10,285 nucleotides of DNA from Desulfuromonas sp. SDB (GTDB lineage: Bacteria > SDB-A): contig LKUE01000199.1 of NCBI GenBank assembly GCA_001412365.1, positions 1-10,285 on the forward strand. The letters are read 5' to 3'. The translations under genes and the position numbers were made by a program. Below the pieces are notes generated by a model that saw only the letters and a program-made list of their open reading frames with translations, ran no database searches and was not told the DNA's origin. Shown here piece by piece: positions 6,435-10,285 of the stretch; within the stretch, counting starts at the first letter, position 1, and each line of letters opens with the position of its first letter.

Positions 6435-7354
6435 CTTAACTCCTGATTATCTGATACAACTTGATCTTTTAAAAATTTGCCGGTCCCAATGACACAGTTT
6501 TTTCCGATCCTGGTTTCACCGGTCAAATAGCAAAATGGGTAAATTACTGAACCTGACTCAATACTAACCTGATAATCCACTACTGTATTTTCCGGAGAAA
6601 TGAAGGAGACCCCTTCCTTCATTAATTTTTCACATTTTTTATCTCTGACCAGCTTACTCAGTTTTGCCAAAGCACTTCGATCATTTGCTCCGAAAAATTG
6701 ATGATGATCATCAGCTTCAAAATATGTCGCTTTATGGTTGCTGCTTCTTAATATCTCAATAATGTCAGTCAAATAGTATTCTTGCTGATCATTCTGGGGA
6801 GAAAGTAATTCCAGCGATCTAATAAGTTCAGCAGTCCTGCAAAAAACAATTCCGGTATTAACCAAGTTAATTTTTCGTTGTTGAGAATCAGCATCCCGGT
6901 ATTCTACAATTTTAATCAACTCATTTCCCTGGATCACCATTCTCCCATAACTGGAAGGGTCATTTAATCTCATTCCAATAACTGAAGCAGTATAATCCTC
7001 TATGCTTTCAATAAATTGATTGATGGTGTCAGCTTGAATTAAGGGAACATCGCCATATAATACCAGGGTAAATTCACTTTGTTCAATTTCTGAAACCGCT
7101 GATTTAACCGCATGCCCTGTACCCAATTGCTGCTTTTGGATCACAAACCGGCAAGGATAAGATTTCAATTCCTCTCTAACCAGTTCAGCTCTATTCCCCA
7201 CTACCACTACAATTTTTGCTGAATTTAACTCCACTGCCCGATCTAATACATATCTAATCATGGGATATCCCGCCACCGGATGGAGAACTTTAGGCAAATC
7301 AGATTTCATCCGGGTTCCTTCCCCTGCTCCCAGTATAACTGTAGTAAAATCCAT
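6431..7354 (-). CDS. glmU: GlmU-like UDP-GlcNAc pyrophosphorylase lacking the acetyltransferase domain
   Basis: The sequence shows a complete N-terminal uridylyltransferase domain: LGAGEGTRMKSDLPKVLH at 8-25 with K22, Q73-x-Q75 and LGTGHA at 77-82 for uridine recognition, metal ligand D102 in YGDVPLI, NTG at 166-168, and FFGANDR at 220-226 (N224 matching N227 of E. coli GlmU). The enzyme should join UTP and GlcNAc-1-phosphate for peptidoglycan or lipopolysaccharide precursors. At 307 residues it is about 150 short of bifunctional GlmU: only about three hexapeptide turns follow (256-290) and the acetyl-CoA-binding part is absent. The end is a normal TGA coupled to the next gene, with no sign of a frameshift. 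A different nucleotide sugar is possible, but the motif match to GlmU is close. The ATG follows panD by 16 bases. Confidence 0.88.
   Translation of the reverse strand: MDFTTVILGAGEGTRMKSDLPKVLHPVAGYPMIRYVLDRAVELNSAKIVVVVGNRAELVREELKSYPCRFVIQKQQLGTGHAVKSAVSEIEQSEFTLVLYGDVPLIQADTINQFIESIEDYTASVIGMRLNDPSSYGRMVIQGNELIKIVEYRDADSQQRKINLVNTGIVFCRTAELIRSLELLSPQNDQQEYYLTDIIEILRSSNHKATYFEADDHHQFFGANDRSALAKLSKLVRDKKCEKLMKEGVSFISPENTVVDYQVSIESGSVIYPFCYLTGETRIGKNCVIGTGKFLKDQVVSDNQELS
6440..6444 (-). promoter_or_regulatory. Ribosome binding site fixing the TTG start at 6434
   Basis: AGGAG on the minus strand lies five bases before the TTG at 6434-6432. The next codons encode the hydrophobic export signal, so the TTG start fits better than any ATG downstream. 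Confidence 0.65.
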
Positions 7355-7370
7355 AATTTATCCGATAAAA

Positions 7371-7718
7371 TTAAATAACTGAGTTTTTGGGATCAAATTT
7401 CAATACTTTCATTTCATAATGATCAATTTCCTGAGGAGTTAATAAAACCTCACTCATCACTATTAACCGGTCATTAACTTCTCCTAACCTGGCTGCGGCT
7501 CCATTTAAGGAAACCGTTCCCGACTGCTTAGGTTCGGCAATAAGATAAGTATAAAAACGGTGACCATTATTGATATTAGCCACCAATATCAACTCACCAG
7601 GGTGAAGACCAGCTTTCTCCAGAATATCCATATCCACTCCTAAACTGCCCTCATATTCCAGATTAGACTTGGTTACTCTTAATCCGTGAAGTTTAATATT
7701 TATAAATCTTTTGAGCAT
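7371..7718 (-). CDS. panD: Aspartate 1-decarboxylase
   Basis: Pyruvoyl enzyme that makes beta-alanine from aspartate for pantothenate. The 115-residue proenzyme is slightly shorter than the E. coli form. The autocleavage site is Gly24-Ser25 in YEGSLGVD; Ser25 would become the pyruvoyl group. Supporting residues match E. coli numbering: Lys9, Arg54 and Tyr58 in NGHRFYTYLIA, and Asn72 in LNGAAARLG. The ATG directly abuts the panC stop codon, with GGAGG five bases upstream lying inside the end of panC, so the two are co-translated. Its product beta-alanine is the substrate of the neighbouring PanC. Confidence 0.97.
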   Translation of the reverse strand: MLKRFINIKLHGLRVTKSNLEYEGSLGVDMDILEKAGLHPGELILVANINNGHRFYTYLIAEPKQSGTVSLNGAAARLGEVNDRLIVMSEVLLTPQEIDHYEMKVLKFDPKNSVI

Positions 7719-8576
7719 TTATTCCTCCAGTTTCCTATCAACATCAACTAAACGGTTATCAATTAATCGAATATTATCAACCAGAACGGCTGCGGCAATA
7801 ATAACTTGCTCGGTCATTGATGATACTTCCTGAAGATTTGATGAGTCAAGAATTTCCAAATATTCGATATTTAAATCATGCCCGGATATCAACTCAGTCA
7901 TTGCCGATATTATCTGGTCAATATCCGTTTCTCCTTGTTTCATTAGTTTTTCACCAAGGGCTAAACCCTGGTTAATTTCCTGGGCTCTTTTCCGCTGTTG
8001 TTCATCTAAATAGATGTTCCTTGAACTTAAGGCAAGTCCGTCTGGTTCTCTAATAATGGGACCAACCTGTATTTTCACCCCTAAATTCAGATCTTCAACC
8101 ATTCGTTTAATGATCAGACTCTGCTGATAATCTTTCTGGCCGAACACAGCAATATCCGGTTTAACTATGCCAAACAACCTGGCAACCACCGTGGTTACTC
8201 CACCAAAGTGACCGGGTCTGGACTTTCCGCATAAAGGTTTGCTTAATTCCTCCACCTGTACAAAAGTGTCATAACGGGGAGGATAAATATCATCTGATTC
8301 AGGAATAAATACAACATCAACCAGGGGTTTAACCAGGTTAATATCTCTTTGTTCATCCCGGGGATATTTTTTAAAATCCTCCTGAGGTCCAAACTGCTTA
8401 GGATTTACATAAATGCTTATAATTAAAACATCCACCTGATCCCGGATTAATTTCATCAGGGATAGGTGACCTTGATGCAAAAAGCCCATAGTAGGCACAA
8501 AACCAATTAGCTTATCCTGTTGATGGTTGGTCTCAGAAAAATCAATCATCTCCTGGACTTTCCGGATAATCTTCAT
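7719..8576 (-). CDS. panC: Pantoate-beta-alanine ligase (pantothenate synthetase)
   Basis: ATP-dependent ligase joining pantoate and beta-alanine, the last step of pantothenate (coenzyme A precursor) synthesis. The 285 residues match the family. Visible motifs are VPTMGFLHQGHLSL at 27-40 with the HxGH nucleotide-binding signature (H34, H37), YVNPKQFGPQEDF at 56-68, RPGHFGGVTTVV at 120-131, VFGQKDYQQ at 144-152, the KMSKS-equivalent LSSRN at 182-186, and a C-terminal IRLIDNR. The ATG overlaps the stop of the dNK-like gene by one base (TAATG). Neither panB nor panE is in the window. Confidence 0.97.
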   Translation of the reverse strand: MKIIRKVQEMIDFSETNHQQDKLIGFVPTMGFLHQGHLSLMKLIRDQVDVLIISIYVNPKQFGPQEDFKKYPRDEQRDINLVKPLVDVVFIPESDDIYPPRYDTFVQVEELSKPLCGKSRPGHFGGVTTVVARLFGIVKPDIAVFGQKDYQQSLIIKRMVEDLNLGVKIQVGPIIREPDGLALSSRNIYLDEQQRKRAQEINQGLALGEKLMKQGETDIDQIISAMTELISGHDLNIEYLEILDSSNLQEVSSMTEQVIIAAAVLVDNIRLIDNRLVDVDRKLEE

Positions 8577-9223
8577 TAGCCCTTACCTATATTATAGTAT
8601 CTGATACCCTCATTGAAATTAACGATTTCCTGTATCACTCCCGAAGTTATCACCTCTGAACTGGAGTCATAGCCATTTACAATGAGCATATTATCTAGAG
8701 GAAGGTTTAAAAGATAGTCATCCATAGCTTGAGATAAATTTTCCAGATATTCCCGGTCTATATCTCTTTCCGGTTTGTATTCTGATTTAGCAATTTTACT
8801 TTTTACTACCTGTGGATCTTCCCGAAGATATACCAGTAAATCCGGTTGAGGAAGCTGATCTAAAACCAGCGAGGATATTTCCAAAAACAGATGATATTCC
8901 TCCGCATTTAAAGTACAGGAAGCATAAATCCTTCCCCGGTGCAAATTTGCATCAGTAATAAAAGGACCAGGACTAAATATTCCCGGCTGAAGAACTTTTT
9001 TCAGGATATCTCTCCGCTGAAGCAGCAGAGAAACTTCCATTGCTAATCCATTTAATTCATCTACCAGATAATAATCAGAAAGAAAGGAATTTTGAGGATA
9101 ATCAATCCAATTTAAACTCCCCCCCAAATTTATACTGAGATGTTCGGCAAGAATTTTTTTTCCGGTACCAGGTAAACCTTCAAAACTAATCACTTTAATT
9201 TTGCTGTTCAACTTATAACCCAT
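8576..9223 (-). CDS. Deoxynucleoside-kinase-like P-loop protein with altered catalytic motifs
   Basis: A 215-residue protein resembling the deoxyadenosine/deoxycytidine/deoxyguanosine kinase family, which phosphorylates deoxynucleosides. Seen: an N-terminal P-loop (ISFEGLPGTGK), LLLQRR at 66-71, a segment at 87-110 (FITDAN..HRGRIYASCTLNAEEY) corresponding to the family's ERS/DRY-containing region, PDLLVYL, and a C-terminal EREYLENL-like helix. Key positions differ: the Ser/Thr after the P-loop Lys is a second Lys (K22-K23), the Glu/Asp-Arg-Ser motif reads D-A-N (91-93), and the LID arginines are largely absent (KIAKSEYKPER). It may be inactive or act on another substrate. I chose the ATG at 9223, which puts the P-loop near residue 16; a TTG at 9262 with GGAGG-like sequence upstream is the alternative and would add 13 residues. 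The start lies inside folB and the end overlaps panC. Confidence 0.72.
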   Translation of the reverse strand: MGYKLNSKIKVISFEGLPGTGKKILAEHLSINLGGSLNWIDYPQNSFLSDYYLVDELNGLAMEVSLLLQRRDILKKVLQPGIFSPGPFITDANLHRGRIYASCTLNAEEYHLFLEISSLVLDQLPQPDLLVYLREDPQVVKSKIAKSEYKPERDIDREYLENLSQAMDDYLLNLPLDNMLIVNGYDSSSEVITSGVIQEIVNFNEGIRYYNIGKG

Positions 9224-9638
9224 CCATGCTTCTTCTATCTCTGGCAATTGATATTTCCACAAATTTTACCACCCCTCCCACACTGGGAGATGGCTTTCTC
9301 AATTTCACCTGAATATTATCAATTTTTTTAAAATTTTCAAACAATGCCTTCATAATTTCTTTGACCACTCTTTCCAGAAGATTATGTTGGTGAGTCATCA
9401 CCGCTTCTTCCACCGTAAAATAAACTTGACGATAATCTACCGTAGCTTTTAGGTCATCCGTTCCCATCGCTTCATCTAAACTAAGACTTAATTTTACATC
9501 AACTTCAATGATCACTCCGTGATCCCGCTCTGATTTACGGTGTCCATGGAAAGCATAAAAAGTCATTCCATTAAGGGTAATACTGTCCCCGGTATCAATT
9601 ATATCTATATTTTCATCCACGCATTGATTTTCACTCAT
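9213..9638 (-). CDS. folB: Dihydroneopterin aldolase
   Basis: Folate-pathway enzyme converting 7,8-dihydroneopterin to 6-hydroxymethyl-dihydropterin and glycolaldehyde; acts in the cytoplasm as an oligomer. Of 141 residues, the core begins near residue 19 (ITLNGMTFYAFHGH). Catalytic positions match the family: E37 (Glu22 equivalent) in HRKSERDHG, Y69 (Tyr54) in VDYRQVY, and K115 (Lys100) in LRKPSPS. HNLLERVVKEI at 85-95 is the usual helix. About 15 extra N-terminal residues precede the core; the ATG at 9638 has an AAGG ribosome site some nine bases upstream, and no better start is seen. It is the first gene of the right-hand minus operon. folK, the next pathway enzyme, is not in the window; the gene downstream is the dNK-like protein instead. 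Confidence 0.93.
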   Translation of the reverse strand: MSENQCVDENIDIIDTGDSITLNGMTFYAFHGHRKSERDHGVIIEVDVKLSLSLDEAMGTDDLKATVDYRQVYFTVEEAVMTHQHNLLERVVKEIMKALFENFKKIDNIQVKLRKPSPSVGGVVKFVEISIARDRRSMDGL

Positions 9639-9666
9639 TTAAGAAACCTTGGCAAACTTTGTTTTA

Positions 9667-9691
9667 TAAACGTTATATTAAATAACACTTA
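9667..9691. promoter_or_regulatory. Imperfect dyad in the folB/yqgF divergent spacer
   Basis: The 86-base spacer at 9639-9724 contains an imperfect inverted repeat centred at 9679: TAA, two bases, GTTAT, a five-base centre, ATAAC, two bases, TTA. It lies about midway between the two divergent genes, where a shared operator could sit. The rest is very AT-rich: TTAAAA (9689-9694) and TATATT (9712-9717) are 17 bases apart on the plus strand. On the minus strand TATAAT (9711-9706) has no fitting -35. In DNA this AT-rich a short dyad may be chance. Confidence 0.25.
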
Positions 9692-9724
9692 AAATAAATA
9701 AAAAAATTATATATATTTATTAAA

Positions 9725-10093
9725 ATGAACAAAAGAATTATTGCCATAGATCCAGGGATGAGGAAATGCGGACTTGCAATTTCTGATGAAACTGCAACCA
9801 TCGCCAGACCTTTGAAAACAGTGCTGCGCAAAGAATTATTCAAGTGGATAGAAAAATATATCGAAGAATACCAGATAAATTTAATTATAGTCGGACAGGC
9901 TTGTACAGTTAAGGGTCCTTACATTCCCTCGGCTAAGTTAGCCTCCCGGATAAGAAGAAATTTTAAAATTGACACTTTGCTAGTCAATGAAGATTTTAGT
10001 ACTCGAAAAGCCTTACAGCTAAAATCCAAAAAACATAGTGATGATGAATTGGCTGCAGCAATTATTTTACAAGGATATTTAAATGACCGATAA
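9725..10093 (+). CDS. ruvX: YqgF/RuvX-family nuclease (short form)
   Basis: RNase H-fold protein of 122 residues of the YqgF family, which takes part in pre-16S rRNA 5' processing and has been proposed as a Holliday-junction resolvase. The acidic residues expected for catalysis are visible: D9 in IIAIDPGMRKCGLAISDE, E89 in VNEDFSTRKA, and D107 in SDDELAAAIILQGYL. It is shorter than the usual 135-140 residues, and the GLP segment after the central strand reads VGQACTVKG (56-64), so the middle of the protein diverges. No Shine-Dalgarno precedes the ATG; the AT-rich upstream sequence would allow a leaderless transcript. It overlaps the start of mltG by 11 bases, a pairing also seen in Bacillus-type genomes, which supports the family call. 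Confidence 0.85.
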   Translation: MNKRIIAIDPGMRKCGLAISDETATIARPLKTVLRKELFKWIEKYIEEYQINLIIVGQACTVKGPYIPSAKLASRIRRNFKIDTLLVNEDFSTRKALQLKSKKHSDDELAAAIILQGYLNDR

Positions 10094-10285
10094 GATCAGC
10101 ATTTTTATTTTATGTATTATATTAACATTAACTTGGGGAATTTTATCCTGCTCCCTTTGTCCGTTGAAATCTAATACAGAAAACGGAAGCGACTCCCTGT
10201 TGTTTTTCATTCCACCAGGAAGCTCAATTAGTGAAATAAGTGATTCCTTGATTAACCGAGGAATATTGATCGAAACTGACAAAAA
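10083..10285 (+). CDS. mltG: Endolytic murein transglycosylase MltG, N-terminal fragment
   Basis: Only the first 67 codons fall inside the window. A membrane anchor spans about residues 5-23, followed by a short linker and then FFIPPGSSISEISDSLINRGI (about 41-61), the start of the YceG/MltG fold (the LysM-like subdomain with its P-x-G-x-S-x-x-x-I pattern). MltG cuts nascent glycan strands at the inner membrane. The ATG at 10083 has AAGGA seven bases upstream, inside the end of ruvX, and the 11-base overlap suggests coupled translation. The catalytic Glu is outside the window, so the identification rests on the N-terminal pattern and on its neighbour. Confidence 0.75.
   Translation, partial: MTDKISIFILCIILTLTWGILSCSLCPLKSNTENGSDSLLFFIPPGSSISEISDSLINRGILIETDK

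Noticed and set aside
6431-7354. The short GlmU as a frameshifted pseudogene
   Set aside because: The frame ends cleanly, the downstream gene has its own start and ribosome site, and no acetyltransferase sequence continues in other frames.
9639-9724. TATAAT on the minus strand (9711-9706) as the folB promoter
   Set aside because: No reasonable -35 at 16-18 bases, and such hexamers are expected by chance in this AT-rich spacer.
10079-10282. Minus-strand open frame of 67 codons
   Set aside because: Antisense to the mltG start, which has a membrane anchor, a family pattern and a ribosome site.

Overview
This is an AT-rich bacterial chromosomal window, densely packed with housekeeping genes. 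It has no mobile elements, CRISPR arrays, tRNA or rRNA genes, and no gene-free stretch longer than about 100 bases. Two predicted lipoproteins, an MltG start and a GlmU-type enzyme indicate a murein-containing, probably Gram-negative cell. The relaxed lipoboxes, a deoxynucleoside-kinase-like gene between folB and panC, and the low GC would fit an FCB-group or Cloacimonadota-like lineage. That placement is inference; there is no marker gene here to settle it.

Left block (1-4487, minus strand): an apparent five-gene operon reading leftwards. It holds a small three-helix membrane protein, a PcrA/UvrD helicase, endonuclease III (nth), an isochorismatase-fold cysteine hydrolase, and a thioredoxin-reductase-like flavoprotein that runs off the left edge. 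Genes overlap by 4-20 bases or are separated by about 20. The helicase and endonuclease III are DNA-repair functions; the hydrolase and flavoprotein have no obvious link to repair.

Middle (4488-5369, plus strand): exonuclease III (xth), expressed divergently from the left operon from a recognisable sigma-70-like promoter. Its 3' end overlaps tail-to-tail with the next minus-strand gene. The terminator of that opposing gene appears to be embedded in the last codons of xth.

Right block (5356-9638, minus strand): folB, a dNK-like P-loop protein, panC, panD, a GlmU-like nucleotidyltransferase lacking its acetyltransferase half, a LytR_C-domain lipoprotein with a C10 tract near its start, and a second lipoprotein with its own promoter. 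The block joins folate synthesis (FolB), pantothenate synthesis (PanC and PanD) and UDP-GlcNAc supply (GlmU).

Far right (9725-10285, plus strand): a YqgF/RuvX-family gene overlapping the start of mltG, a gene pair seen together in other bacteria, transcribed divergently from folB across an 86-base AT-rich spacer.

I see no clearly new multi-gene system. The points most worth a second look are the dNK-like protein with altered catalytic motifs, the truncated GlmU, the C10 tract in the lipoprotein gene, the terminator inside xth, and the flavoprotein that lacks the CxxC of thioredoxin reductase.
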